From NCBI RefSeq assembly GCF_042237075.1, contig NZ_JBCGDC010000013.1:29934-93933 (forward strand): a stretch of 64,000 bases of DNA, given 5' to 3'. Below the pieces are notes generated by a model. The model was not told the origin of the DNA. It saw nothing but the letters and a program-made list of their open reading frames with translations, and did not search any database. The position numbers were made by a program, and so were the translations under genes. Shown here in pieces: positions 43,075-51,894 of the stretch (positions are counted from its first letter, which is position 1; each line of letters starts with the position of its first letter). The stretch comes from Polymorphospora lycopeni (GTDB lineage Bacteria > Actinomycetota > Actinomycetes > Mycobacteriales > Micromonosporaceae).

Positions 43075-44256
43075 GTGTCGATCTGGATCACCCGCTTCGA
43101 TCCACCCGCCGCCAACCCCAGCGGGCTCGTCCGCGTCGCCGTCAAGGACGCCATCGACATGGCCGGCGTGATCACGACCGCCGGGTGCGTGGCGGTACGT
43201 GACCGGGCGACCCTCGCCGCGTCCGATGCGCGCTGCCTCGCCGGCGTGCGCTCGGCCGGCGCGTACATCGTCGGCAAGACCACGCTGACCGAACTGTGTG
43301 TCAGCCCGGCGGGCGACAACGCGACGTTCGGCACCCCAGTCAACCCGGTGGCGCCCGACCGCATCCCGGGTGGTTCATCGAGCGGCAGCGCGGTGGCGGT
43401 CGCCAACGGTGAAGCGGACATCGGGTTGGGCACCGACACCGGCGGCTCGGTCCGTATCCCGGCCGCGTGTTGCGCGATCGTGGGATTGAAGACGACCTGG
43501 GGACGGGTGCCGACGGAAGGTGTCTGGCCGTTGGCACCCAGTCTGGACACTGTTGGTCCGATGGCCCGCGACGTGGCCGGCGTGGTCACCGGAATGCGTC
43601 TGTTGGAGCCGGACTGGACGGTCGCGTCGCGTCCCGCTCGCCGGGTCGGACGGCTGCGGATAGACGGCGTCGACCCCGCGGTCGAAGAGGTCGTCGACGC
43701 GGCACTACACGCGGTTGGACTCACCGTCCGCGAGGTGCGGCTGCCCGGATGGGAGCAGACCTACGACGCCCTCGACACGATCATCCTCGGCGAGTTGTGG
43801 CGGGCGCACCATTCGTTGCTCGACGCCGACGGAGTCGGTGAGTTCGTCAGCGGCGGCCTGTGCGCAGGCCGCGACATCACCGAGCAGCAGCTGGCCGAGG
43901 CCATGGTCACCCGCGCGGCGTGGCAGGCGGAAGTGGCCGCGGCGCTGGACGAGGTCGACGTTCTGGCGCTGCCGACGCTGGTCGCGTCCCCACCGCTGTT
44001 GACCGCCTTCGCGGGTTTCCCGCTCACCAGGCTGACCGCGCCGTTCAATCTCGCGGGCGTCCCCGCGATCTCCATGCCGATACCGTCACCTGACTTTCCC
44101 GTGCCCGCCAGCCTGCAACTTGTCGGCCCGATGTACGGCGAAGGCCTGCTCTGCGCAACCGGGCTCGCGATCGAATCGGCGCTGAACAACAGCGAGACCC
44201 GCATCCGGCGTCAGTCCCGGTATGGCCACTCGGAGGCACCCACCACCATCCCGTAG
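43075..44256 (+). CDS. Amidase signature family hydrolase
   Basis: A 393-residue amidase of the Ser-cisSer-Lys type. The catalytic lysine is Lys24 in VAVKDAID. The glycine-serine block GGSSSGSAVAVA carries the cis-serine near residue 101, and the nucleophile is Ser125 in GTDTGGSVRIPA; the 24-residue spacing between the serines is the family norm. It could cleave an amide, carbamate or aryl-acyl amide; the substrate is not predictable. A GTG at 43075, 8 bases after a TATGTT hexamer, suggests a leaderless start; the frame is open to 43027. Its 3' end overlaps the convergent gene by 46 bases. Confidence 0.85.
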   Translation: MSIWITRFDPPAANPSGLVRVAVKDAIDMAGVITTAGCVAVRDRATLAASDARCLAGVRSAGAYIVGKTTLTELCVSPAGDNATFGTPVNPVAPDRIPGGSSSGSAVAVANGEADIGLGTDTGGSVRIPAACCAIVGLKTTWGRVPTEGVWPLAPSLDTVGPMARDVAGVVTGMRLLEPDWTVASRPARRVGRLRIDGVDPAVEEVVDAALHAVGLTVREVRLPGWEQTYDALDTIILGELWRAHHSLLDADGVGEFVSGGLCAGRDITEQQLAEAMVTRAAWQAEVAAALDEVDVLALPTLVASPPLLTAFAGFPLTRLTAPFNLAGVPAISMPIPSPDFPVPASLQLVGPMYGEGLLCATGLAIESALNNSETRIRRQSRYGHSEAPTTIP

Positions 44257-44654
44257 AGGACATGGTCGGCCGCGAGGGCCAGCTTCTGGCGGACGCCGCC
44301 CTCGCCGTCGGCGATCCCCAGCATTCTCCGGACGACCAACTCGAAGCCCAGCCAGAAGGCGCTCCCAAAGGCGGGGCCGGTCCATGGTTGACGGCGTAGC
44401 TGTCGCGGGAGCATCCCGAACAGTACGCCGCCGAACGCCCCGTAGCTCCAGTGGATCCCCTCGACCAGGGCGGTTCGCTGGGCTACCGGGATCGCGTTCA
44501 TCAGCCGCGGGGCCGTCTCGCACAGGACGGATTCTGGCGGTACCTGGGCTACCAGGCCGAGCGAGGTAGTAACCTGCCGAAGGCCGGACATGGCCATGGC
44601 CGCCATGGTTCCGCGGACCATTCCCGTCACCGCGGCACCGGTTCCGTGTCGCAT
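44211..44654 (-). CDS. Small membrane protein, conserved hypothetical
   Basis: A 147-residue protein with two or three moderately hydrophobic helices, including GAFGGVLFGMLPRQL and FGSAFWLGFELVVRRMLG, and an ending DHVLYGMVVGASEWPYRD-like. The pattern resembles YagU/DUF1440-like inner-membrane proteins, but I am not certain of the family. An AAGGGG site precedes the ATG at 44654. It overlaps the end of the amidase gene on the opposite strand, so the two transcripts converge. Confidence 0.65.
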   Translation of the reverse strand: MRHGTGAAVTGMVRGTMAAMAMSGLRQVTTSLGLVAQVPPESVLCETAPRLMNAIPVAQRTALVEGIHWSYGAFGGVLFGMLPRQLRRQPWTGPAFGSAFWLGFELVVRRMLGIADGEGGVRQKLALAADHVLYGMVVGASEWPYRD

Positions 44655-44841
44655 CGGTACCCAACCCCTTTCTGGCCCCGGCGTACCTCGAGGTGTCGGT
44701 GTGTACCCGCCGTCCGGGGCGGCTAACGCGTGTGGTGCGGACCAAACTCCGTGACCCACCCAGGGGAAGGCACCGACGAGGGCCGCGCCGTCTTCGGGCG
44801 TCGGCCTCGCCTGACCGTGCCGCCTCGATGGCCGGCGCCTG

Positions 44842-45303
44842 TCACTGGTGCATCCGGGTGCCCTTCGTGATGCGGTCGACCGCGTTACGTGGTCCGCGGA
44901 GCGCGACCCCGACCAGGTCGAGTTCGCCGGCGGGTACGGAGGCAACGGCGGCGCGGTTGGCCGCGTCGTGGCCGGTGGAGAACAGTTGGTGGGTGTATAC
45001 GGCGATCGGGATGCCCCGCTCGAGCGCCTTCTCCCGTGCCGCGGACAGCTTTGCCGCGTCCGCGGTGAAGACGAGCACCGGCTGACGAAGCATCGGCAGG
45101 TACTCGTTGCCGTCGCTGTCGCGGTACGGCTCCCCGGTCAGGTCCGGAGCGCTTGTCGCGATGCCGCTCATGAGGAACGCGGTGACGTTCAACTCTTGCC
45201 AGGGCAGCAGGTCATCGCGCAGCAGCACCGCAACCTTCGTATCGAAGCGGACAGGTGCGGTTGAATCGGTGGCCGCGCCGGGCGCGGAAAGGGTGTCCTG
45301 CAT
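44842..45303 (-). CDS. DUF2000 family protein
   Basis: A 153-residue protein with the full DUF2000 pattern: RFDTKVAVLLRDDLLPWQEL, NVTAFLMSGIA, GEPYRDSDGNEYLPMLRQPV, then YTHQLFSTGHDAANRAAVA and LDLVGVALRGPRNAVDRITK. The fold is related to peptidyl-tRNA hydrolase II, but no activity is established. ATG 45303 is chosen; an upstream in-frame ATG at 45354 would overlap the divergent AraC start. DUF2000 genes are often found divergent from an AraC regulator, as here. Confidence 0.85.
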   Translation of the reverse strand: MQDTLSAPGAATDSTAPVRFDTKVAVLLRDDLLPWQELNVTAFLMSGIATSAPDLTGEPYRDSDGNEYLPMLRQPVLVFTADAAKLSAAREKALERGIPIAVYTHQLFSTGHDAANRAAVASVPAGELDLVGVALRGPRNAVDRITKGTRMHQ

Positions 45304-45352
45304 CCGTCTACTGTCCGACGGCCCCGTCAGCCTGGTCTTGTACGTTCCTAGC

Positions 45353-46159
45353 ATGGTCGACGCGGTGCGCGCGTGGCATCCTGAGGTGCCCTTGGTGCAG
45401 GAAGTGCTGCACGCGACGTTCGAGCACCATGCCTACCCGGCCCACACGCACGACTCCTGGACCGTACTGCTCATCGACGCCGGTGCGGTGGCGTACGACC
45501 TGGACGGCGCCAGACACGAGGCGGCGCCGACGAGCGTGACGCTGCTGCCACCGCACGTTCCTCATGACGGCCGGTCGGCTGTTCGTGGAGAGTCCTTCCG
45601 CAAGCGCGTGCTCTACCTCGACCCCGCATGGTTGCCGCCACGTACCGCGACCGCTGCCGCCGCGACCCCCACGCTGCACGACGCACGTGCCGTCGTTGCG
45701 GCCCGGCACGTGCACGCCGCGCTGCGGTCGCCCGCCGACACCATGGCGGCCGAGCACGGCATCCACGAGTTGCGCGAGCTTGCGCGAGCGCATCTCGTAC
45801 GGCTGCCCTCGGCAGCGCACGATGTCCCTCTGGCACGCCGATTGCGTGAACTGCTCGATGGTCGACTCACCGAGTCGCTGACCATCGCCGAGGCCGCGCA
45901 GACGCTCGGCGCGCACCCGAATCATCTGATGCGAGCTTTCTCGCGGGCCTACGGCGTTCCACCGCATCGCTACGTGACGGGCCGCCGGGTCGACATGGCA
46001 CGAAGACTTCTGCTGAAAGGGCGGACCCCCGCTGCCGCGGCCGTCGAGGCGGGGTTTCACGACCAGTCACATCTCACGCGGCACTTCCGTAGGTTCCTCG
46101 GGACGACTCCCGCCGCTTTCGTCGGCCGCCGGCGCGGTGACGCGCCGTCGATCGCCTGA
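45353..46159 (+). CDS. AraC-family regulator
   Basis: A 268-residue regulator. An N-terminal cupin-like sensor (residues 1-100; HHAYPAHTHDSWTVLLIDAG, LLPPHVPHDGR) precedes two helix-turn-helix motifs (about 170-268; LTIAEAAQTLGAHPNHLMRA and AAAVEAGFHDQSHLTRHFRR). The ATG at 45353 follows a TACGTT hexamer closely, suggesting a leaderless mRNA. It is divergent from the DUF2000 gene with only 49 bases between starts, so it probably controls that gene and itself. Confidence 0.88.
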   Translation: MVDAVRAWHPEVPLVQEVLHATFEHHAYPAHTHDSWTVLLIDAGAVAYDLDGARHEAAPTSVTLLPPHVPHDGRSAVRGESFRKRVLYLDPAWLPPRTATAAAATPTLHDARAVVAARHVHAALRSPADTMAAEHGIHELRELARAHLVRLPSAAHDVPLARRLRELLDGRLTESLTIAEAAQTLGAHPNHLMRAFSRAYGVPPHRYVTGRRVDMARRLLLKGRTPAAAAVEAGFHDQSHLTRHFRRFLGTTPAAFVGRRRGDAPSIA

Positions 46160-46469
46160 CGAGGTTGTCGCTTCGGGCTCGTCCCAGATGTCTTCTTGAT
46201 GGGTCGGCGGTGGCTGAGCAGGGCGCAGACAAGGTCGCCGAAGGCGTGGACGTGGTCGGCTTCGCGTTCGTGGCCGGGGTGATCCCCGACTACCTGCGCA
46301 GCGCGACTCACGGCGGCCGCTTGCACGGGCATCGGCTGCGTGGCGTGGTTGTCGGCCCGCACCGCATTTGGCAGCGTCGGCTGTTGTCGGCGAGCGCGGC
46401 CGGCGCCCAGTGGGCGATCGCTGGTCGCCGGCCGGCTCGGGTGCGTAGCGCTGCAGAGTCTTTGCGATG
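46160..46469. other. Intergenic region without recognisable content
   Basis: About 310 bases between convergent genes. Frames on both strands are open because of base composition, but none has a family signature, a ribosome site or a convincing terminator. Confidence 0.5.
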
Positions 46470-48791
46470 TCACCGTCGGGTATAGGCGATCCTCGGTTGA
46501 GGTGGCTGGGTCATTCCGGCGCCGAGGAAGTAGTCGAGGTGGTGTGACTGGAGGTAGCCCTTGAGGGTCATGGCGTTTCGGTAGGCCGGGTTGTGCGCCA
46601 AGGTGTACAGGCGGGTGTTGGTCGGTTGGTTGGTGGTGAAGATCAGCAGTTCGGTGGAGTTGCTGTTGGTGACTACCACTTCCTCGCGCCAGTCGCCGAG
46701 GACGTCGCCGATCAGCGTCGGGTACACCCCGTACGTCTGGCCGCCGTACTGGCCCACGGTGAGCAGCCGCGGCAGGCGGTTGCTGGGCGTGGGGTTGTTC
46801 GGGTCCCACTTCTCGATCTTGCCGTCGTTGAACAGTTCCATGGTCAGGTCGCCGTCCCACCACAGGCCGTGCTGCGGCCAGGGGGCGGTGTCCGCGAGCC
46901 GCTGGTTGGAGGCGGCGTTGTAGACGCCCGAGAAGGACCAGACCTCCATGCCGGGACGGCGTGGGTCGATGTCGCCGGCCATCCCGCGCCCGTTGTCCGC
47001 GACGCCGGCCTCCACGTGCTGCCAGATCATGGCGCCCGTGGCGGCGTCGTAGTAGTACTCGCGCAGACCGCTGGGGTTGTCCTGCTGTACCCCGTATCCC
47101 TGCAGGCCCGGGCGGCTGGGGTCCATCTTGGCGATGTGGAACCGGTCGCCGTGCACGATGCCCTGCGGTGCCAGCGAATAGCGTAGGCGGCCGTCTCCGT
47201 TGAGGACGAATCCGATCTCGGCGATCTCGTCGCGGCCGTCGCCGTCGACGTCGATGATCCGGGTGTTGTGCCCGTCGGGCAGGTTCTGGTTGCCGCGCAG
47301 GAACTTCCACTGTTGGGCCAGGGTGCTGCCGTTGAAGCGCCACGCCGTGAACATGAGGTTGAAGCCTCCGTTGCCGATGCGGTTCTTCATGAAGGCGACC
47401 AGACTCGGGTTGGTGCCGTCGAGGTGGCCCACGCCGAAGCGGGCGTACATCGGGCCGTCGCTGAGGTAGTCGGTCGGCACCGGTGCCGTGGCGCGCGGCG
47501 CTCCGGTCATCCCGTCGAGGATGGCAATGTGCTGGCGGTTGTTGTCGTTACCCTGCGTGAACGTGGCTCCGTTGCCGAACCGTACGCCGTTGGCGATCCG
47601 TACGGCGACCTCCGCGCGACCGTCGCTGTCCAGGTCGTACACCGTCACCCCGTCGTTGTGGCCGACGTTGATGGTGGACGAACCGCCCTCGATGTTGTTC
47701 TGGTTCGTGCTGTTCGGCCCCATGTCGACGTCCCACAGGAACCGTCCGTCGCTGCGGTACGCCTCGATGCGCTGGGGGCTGGTCTGGCGGTCCAGCACAT
47801 AGTCGTACTCACCATCCCCGTCGAGGTCACCCACCCAGACGAACTTCACCGTCCCGGTGTTGCGCAGCGGCACGCGGACCACCGGCTCGACGGCGTTGTT
47901 GGCTCTCAACGTGAAGGAGCTGCTCGCCTGCTGCTCGACACCGTTGACCACCGGCCGCACGTGATAGCTGTTCGACTGCGCCAGGTTCGCCGTGGTGTCC
48001 GTATAGTTCGTCCCGCCGGTCAGAGCGGTGGAGTTGAGCTTGACGGCAGCACCACCGGCGGTGGACCGGTACACGTTGAACCCGATTCCCTGCGGATCGA
48101 GGCCGAGCAGTCGCCACGAGACCAGCACGCTCGAGGCGCCGGACCGCACCGCCACGACTCCCCGGCCCAGGTTCTCCATCAGTCTGGTGCCGTTCGCGGG
48201 CGGAGGCGTGGTCGTCGGCGGCGGGGGACCGCCATCGACGCGCACGAGTTGCCACTGTTGGTTGGCGGCGCCGGTGTCCGGCCACTGAACGAGTTCGGCG
48301 CCGTCTGCGGTGGACCAGTCCAGCACGTCCACGGCCTTGCCGGAGTGCCGGGCGAGCAGCCGGACATGGCCGCCGTCGGAGTCAGCCAGCCGGAACTGCT
48401 GATTGGAGCTGTTGTGCTCTGTCCACTGTACTATCTGGGCACGGTCAGCGGTCGACGCTCCGGACACGTCCAGCACCTTGCCGGAATGCCGCGATCGCAG
48501 CCGGTAGAAGCCGCCGCCGGAGTCCACGAACTGCCATTGCTGCCATGCTCCGTCGTTACGCGCCCATTGGGTGATCCGAGCGCCGTCGGTGGTGGCCAGT
48601 TCGTACACGTCGAGCGCCTTGCCCGAATGCCGGTTCGGTAGTACGTACCAGGCGTTGGTGTCCACCGTCGCCGCGGATGCGGTGCCCAGGCCGAATGCCA
48701 GCCCGCCGATGGCGAGGACGACCGCGATGGTCGCGGCCAGTAGCCCACGCCGCCGGCGGCTGCGGTGTGATGGTGCCGATGTGGGTGTCAC
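46470..48791 (-). CDS. Secreted rhamnogalacturonan lyase (PL11) with N-terminal ricin-type lectin domain
   Basis: A 773-residue exported enzyme that cuts the rhamnogalacturonan I backbone of pectin by beta-elimination. The start is GTG at 48791 with GGAGG 6 bases upstream, followed by a signal peptide (ending GTASA). A beta-trefoil lectin (CBM13-like, about 40-175) has three NRHSGKALDV-type repeats. After a Thr/Pro linker comes the PL11 part: a fibronectin-like domain, then an eight-bladed propeller with WVGDLDGDGEYDYVLDRQTS, VYDLDSDGRAEVAVR and IIDVDGDGRDEIAE, calcium-binding DxDxDG loops. Two different LacI-type operators lie upstream. Confidence 0.9.
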   Translation of the reverse strand: MTPTSAPSHRSRRRRGLLAATIAVVLAIGGLAFGLGTASAATVDTNAWYVLPNRHSGKALDVYELATTDGARITQWARNDGAWQQWQFVDSGGGFYRLRSRHSGKVLDVSGASTADRAQIVQWTEHNSSNQQFRLADSDGGHVRLLARHSGKAVDVLDWSTADGAELVQWPDTGAANQQWQLVRVDGGPPPPTTTPPPANGTRLMENLGRGVVAVRSGASSVLVSWRLLGLDPQGIGFNVYRSTAGGAAVKLNSTALTGGTNYTDTTANLAQSNSYHVRPVVNGVEQQASSSFTLRANNAVEPVVRVPLRNTGTVKFVWVGDLDGDGEYDYVLDRQTSPQRIEAYRSDGRFLWDVDMGPNSTNQNNIEGGSSTINVGHNDGVTVYDLDSDGRAEVAVRIANGVRFGNGATFTQGNDNNRQHIAILDGMTGAPRATAPVPTDYLSDGPMYARFGVGHLDGTNPSLVAFMKNRIGNGGFNLMFTAWRFNGSTLAQQWKFLRGNQNLPDGHNTRIIDVDGDGRDEIAEIGFVLNGDGRLRYSLAPQGIVHGDRFHIAKMDPSRPGLQGYGVQQDNPSGLREYYYDAATGAMIWQHVEAGVADNGRGMAGDIDPRRPGMEVWSFSGVYNAASNQRLADTAPWPQHGLWWDGDLTMELFNDGKIEKWDPNNPTPSNRLPRLLTVGQYGGQTYGVYPTLIGDVLGDWREEVVVTNSNSTELLIFTTNQPTNTRLYTLAHNPAYRNAMTLKGYLQSHHLDYFLGAGMTQPPQPRIAYTRR

Positions 48792-48857
48792 GAAAGACCT
48801 CCGTTTGCAGGTGGTGCAGGGGCGTGTCCACCGTCCGGCGCAGTGAGCGCAGGCAGA

Positions 48858-48871
48858 TGGGAGCGCTCCCA
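48858..48871. promoter_or_regulatory. CebR-type operator before the RG lyase gene
   Basis: TGGGAGCGCTCCCA is a perfect 14-bp palindrome identical to the site known for CebR, the LacI-family cellobiose repressor of Streptomyces. It lies 67 bases before the GTG of the RG lyase. Its presence suggests control by cello-oligosaccharide availability or by a CebR-like paralogue. Confidence 0.7.
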
Positions 48872-48962
48872 AAGTTGCCCCGAATCTGCCCTCTTCAACT
48901 GCGGGGAGAAGGCGGGTGACCCGGAGCGCCATGTTCGAGGGTGGGGCGCGGGAGCGCGGCAA

Positions 48963-48976
48963 TGTTAACGCAACCA
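48963..48976. promoter_or_regulatory. Arabinan-regulon operator copy 4 (weak)
   Basis: TGTTAACGCAACCA matches TGTTAGCGCTAACA at 11 of 14 positions with an intact left half. It lies 172 bases before the RG lyase start, upstream of the CebR-type box. It is the weakest copy and could be chance. Confidence 0.4.
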
Positions 48977-49252
48977 TCGACATATTTCGTCATGCAGGTA
49001 ACCAGTCTGCAAAGGTCGTTACCTCTTCGTAACCTTCATCGAAAGGGGATCAGGTCACTTTCCCCTGGTAGGTGGCGTACTGGCCGACGGATCACGCTGG
49101 GCACCGCGGTGTCCCCGGCCATCCCGACGGTGGCGAGCGGCTGCTGGAGCCGGACGGCCACCCGGCCACAGGTCGTTCAACAGGGGGCCTGGCCCTGGTT
49201 GCCGACTGCGTCTCGTGGCGGCATGCCATAGCGTGCGTGCGGAGCTATCGGC

Positions 49253-50242
49253 CTAGGTGTCCGTAGAAGACGGCACGGGCGTCCGCTCGGGGAGGTCGCC
49301 CGAGAGGAGATCGGCGACGGTATTGGCGTGGATCTCCGGTAACGGGCCGGCAGCGTGAGCGGCGGCGACGGCTCGCACGTGTTGCTCGGCAGAGTCGGCC
49401 AGGCCGTCGTAGACGGCGACGAAGACATCGCGGGCGGCTTGCCGTAGCCACCCGGCCGGCAGCAGTTTCTCGGGTAGCTGCGGGTCGAGCGTGGAGAAGC
49501 GGCGGTAGGTGTCCATCACCTCGGTGCGAGTGCGGACAGCCTGCGCACCGGCTAGCTGCCCGGCGTGCACGCCCGCAACGACCTGGCGCCAGCGGCGGAT
49601 GAACGTCTCGTACTGGGTGGCGATGGCGGAGAGGTCCCAGGCGTCGATGGGATTGCGACCCGCGCCGGTCGCAATGTCGAGGTGCCGGGCGCGGAACACC
49701 GTCAGAGCGTCCAGGTTCATCTCGTCAAGTTCGCTCCAGGCCTTCGCGGCAAACTCCCGCGGCGAGATCCACAGCGCGTCGTACAGCGGTGCGAACCCCA
49801 TCCACCGCAAGTGGTTGCGTAGCGCACGCCGCTGCAATGCGGCCTCCTGGGGCAACGAGAACGCGACGAGTGTCCACCGGTCGTCCCACATCGCGGTGCC
49901 TGCCCCGTATGACGCTACCCAGCCACCGCCGGCGCGCAGATGAGCCGCGACGGACTGCGTGAGCCGGTAGAAAGTTTTGCGGCCCTGCCGGTTGCTCTCG
50001 AGAACGCCGCGACGGGCAAGGCGGCTGATGGCGGCCCGGGCGCCGGCGGAGCTCACGCCCGACTCCGCGAGTAGCGCGACGATCGCTGCGGACGGCAGCC
50101 AGGCTCCGGTGGACACGGTGTAGTCGGCCAGGAGCGTGACAGTCAGACCCTGTGGCGAACTGCCGGCCTGCCGCCGGGGCAACCGGATGGAACCCAACCC
50201 CTCCCTCGCGAAGATCTCTTCGATGTCGAACGGGTAGTCCAC
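49253..50242 (-). CDS. PaaX-family transcriptional regulator
   Basis: A 329-residue PaaX-like repressor. After FDIEEIFAREGLGSIRLPRR the family block AGSSPQGLTVTLLADYT leads into a winged helix (SAGARAAISRLARRGVLE, about residues 60-80). The central ferredoxin-like and C-terminal domains follow. GTG at 50242 is chosen because GGAG lies 6 bases upstream and the conserved DIEEIF start follows. The founding member senses phenylacetyl-CoA. Here no phenylacetate genes are near, and the gene lies between pectin lyase and arabinanase genes with an IS3 end 39 bases upstream, so its target is unclear. Confidence 0.82.
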   Translation of the reverse strand: MDYPFDIEEIFAREGLGSIRLPRRQAGSSPQGLTVTLLADYTVSTGAWLPSAAIVALLAESGVSSAGARAAISRLARRGVLESNRQGRKTFYRLTQSVAAHLRAGGGWVASYGAGTAMWDDRWTLVAFSLPQEAALQRRALRNHLRWMGFAPLYDALWISPREFAAKAWSELDEMNLDALTVFRARHLDIATGAGRNPIDAWDLSAIATQYETFIRRWRQVVAGVHAGQLAGAQAVRTRTEVMDTYRRFSTLDPQLPEKLLPAGWLRQAARDVFVAVYDGLADSAEQHVRAVAAAHAAGPLPEIHANTVADLLSGDLPERTPVPSSTDT

Positions 50243-50280
50243 TGGGCGCTCCGGATGAAACAGGCATTTCAGCTCTCGGG

Positions 50281-50470
50281 TCTGCCCCGGGTTTGGTTGA
50301 TTCGCGAGGTTGAGTGGTTCAGGCCGTGTGTGTGGGCCTGTTGATTGTCTCAAACTCGATCGGGGGAGTCGTCCGAGGCGTCGCTGCCGGTGCCCGCGGT
50401 GGTGGGTCCGTTCGATCCAGGTCGCGATCGCCAGGCGCAGGTCGTCGCGGGGGTTCCAGGCCAGGGTGGA
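50281..50470 (-). mobile_element. IS3-family element remnant (transposase C-terminus and one end)
   Basis: The minus strand encodes NPRDDLRLAIATWIERTHHR, the C-terminal block of IS3 orfB transposases. After a frameshift it reads PIEFETINRPTHTA and stops at 50319-50321. AACCAAACCCGGGGCAGA at the left edge (50281-50298) resembles the terminal repeat of such elements. The integrase core is missing. The remnant lies directly before the PaaX gene and the arabinanase promoter. Confidence 0.7.
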
Positions 50471-50724
50471 TCGGCGTCTTCGACATCGGCGACCTTGAGT
50501 CACCGGTGGGTCCCCCTGTGGAGACCGAGGGTGGCGTACCGCCCGCCTCGGGCGGGCGAGGTCGGACATCAACCCCTGTCCATTGACAGTATTTTGCACG
50601 GGAGGCACACTAAGTGCCGCGTGACGCGCTGAGTCGTTCATCCGAACCAGGGTGGCGGCCCGGTTCGACACCCGGCCCCATGCCCGCCTGACCGAACGGG
50701 CGTCGGCCGATTCAATGCGTTCGT

Positions 50725-50738
50725 TGTGAACGCTAACA
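50725..50738. promoter_or_regulatory. Arabinan-regulon operator copy 5
   Basis: TGTGAACGCTAACA matches TGTTAGCGCTAACA at 12 of 14 positions with a perfect right half (CGCTAACA). It lies 74 bases before the endo-arabinanase start and thus at the head of the secreted arabinan-degrading operon. Confidence 0.65.
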
Positions 50739-50811
50739 TCCATTGCGCTCGCTGCCTGCACCGTGCTTCCCGAGCCGGGGCAGGTGCTCAGGCGCTGATG
50801 TGGAGGGCTTC

Positions 50812-51876
50812 ATGTCGAAGTACCTGACTCCCCGACGGGCGACGCTCGTCATGTCGGTCGTTGCCGTCGTCGCCGCGATGTCCGCCGTGGCACTGCACGC
50901 GGAGGCCGCTGCACGACCGCCCGGTAGCGCCACCGCGGCGGCAGCCGCTGCGGCACCCGTGAACGTGCTGGCGACGCCGACTACGCCGCCGGGGTCGTAT
51001 CCCAACCCGGGCGTCGTGTCCGGCGCCATCGGCACCCACGACCCGACGATGGTCAAGACACCCGCGGGCACCTACATCGTCGCGCAGACCGGTGACAACA
51101 TCACCCTGACCACGTCCACCGACCGCACGGTATTCCGCGCGGCGGGTGCGGTGTTCCCCGGCGGCGCTCCCTGGACCAGGGCGTACACCGGTGGCAGCGC
51201 CCGTCTCTGGGCGCCGGACATTTCCTACCACAATGGGCAGTACTACCTGTACTATTCGGCGTCCACGTTCGGCGAGAACCGGTCGGCGATCTTCCTGGCC
51301 ACCAGCCCCACCGGGGCATCCGGCAGCTGGACCAACCGGGGCCTGGTGATCGAGTCCCGGACGTCGGACAACTTCAACGCCATCGACCCGAATCTGATCG
51401 TGGACGACAACGGCCGCTGGTGGCTCAACTTCGGCTCGTTCTGGTCCGGCCTCCAGCAGATCGCGTTGAACCCGTCGACGGGGCTGCGAGCCGACTCCAG
51501 TATCCGACTGATCGCCGGCCGCAACGGCGGGGCGATCGAGGCACCGCACATGTTCAAGCGCGGCCCCTACTACTACCTGTGGGTGTCGTTCGACAGGTGT
51601 TGCCAGGGCGCCGCCAGCACCTATCGGATTATGGTGGGCCGCTCGACCAGCCCGAACGGGCCGTTCGTCGACCGCAACGGCACCCGGCTGACCTCGGGCG
51701 GCGGCACCCAGGTCCTCGCCGGTCACGGCAGCATCCACGGCCCCGGACACCAGGCCGTCATCGCCGACACCGACGCCGACGTGCTCGTCTACCACTACTA
51801 CGCCAACAACGGCGCCTCCCGGCTCGGCATCAACCTGCTCGGCTACGACAGTGCCGGCTGGCCGTTCGTCTACTGA
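50812..51876 (+). CDS. Secreted endo-1,5-alpha-L-arabinanase (GH43)
   Basis: A 354-residue exported enzyme with a signal peptide of about 32 residues (ending HAEAA). The propeller has the GH43 triad: Asp77 in GTHDPTM, Asp192 in NAIDPNL and Glu243 in IEAPHM. Other arabinanase landmarks are RLWAPDISYHNGQYYLYYS, WWLNFGSFWSG, SFDRCCQG and GHGSIHGPGHQAV; the last includes the His that sits near the calcium in this subfamily. ATG 50812 has a TGGAGGG site. It opens a four-gene pectin side-chain operon and would release arabino-oligosaccharides for the importer. Confidence 0.92.
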   Translation: MSKYLTPRRATLVMSVVAVVAAMSAVALHAEAAARPPGSATAAAAAAAPVNVLATPTTPPGSYPNPGVVSGAIGTHDPTMVKTPAGTYIVAQTGDNITLTTSTDRTVFRAAGAVFPGGAPWTRAYTGGSARLWAPDISYHNGQYYLYYSASTFGENRSAIFLATSPTGASGSWTNRGLVIESRTSDNFNAIDPNLIVDDNGRWWLNFGSFWSGLQQIALNPSTGLRADSSIRLIAGRNGGAIEAPHMFKRGPYYYLWVSFDRCCQGAASTYRIMVGRSTSPNGPFVDRNGTRLTSGGGTQVLAGHGSIHGPGHQAVIADTDADVLVYHYYANNGASRLGINLLGYDSAGWPFVY

Positions 51877-51894
51877 GGCGGAAGGAGCATCCCC

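Larger units (their letters stand above)
48792..49252. other. Promoter region of the RG lyase gene
   Basis: This 461-base region holds the CebR-type box and an arabinan-regulon operator copy. Between 48977 and 49252 no gene is recognised, although the plus frame around 49072-49266 is open. Confidence 0.55.

Noticed and set aside
44366..44377. GCGCTCCCAAAG considered as a second CebR-type site
   Set aside because: It matches only one half of the palindrome and lies inside a coding region.
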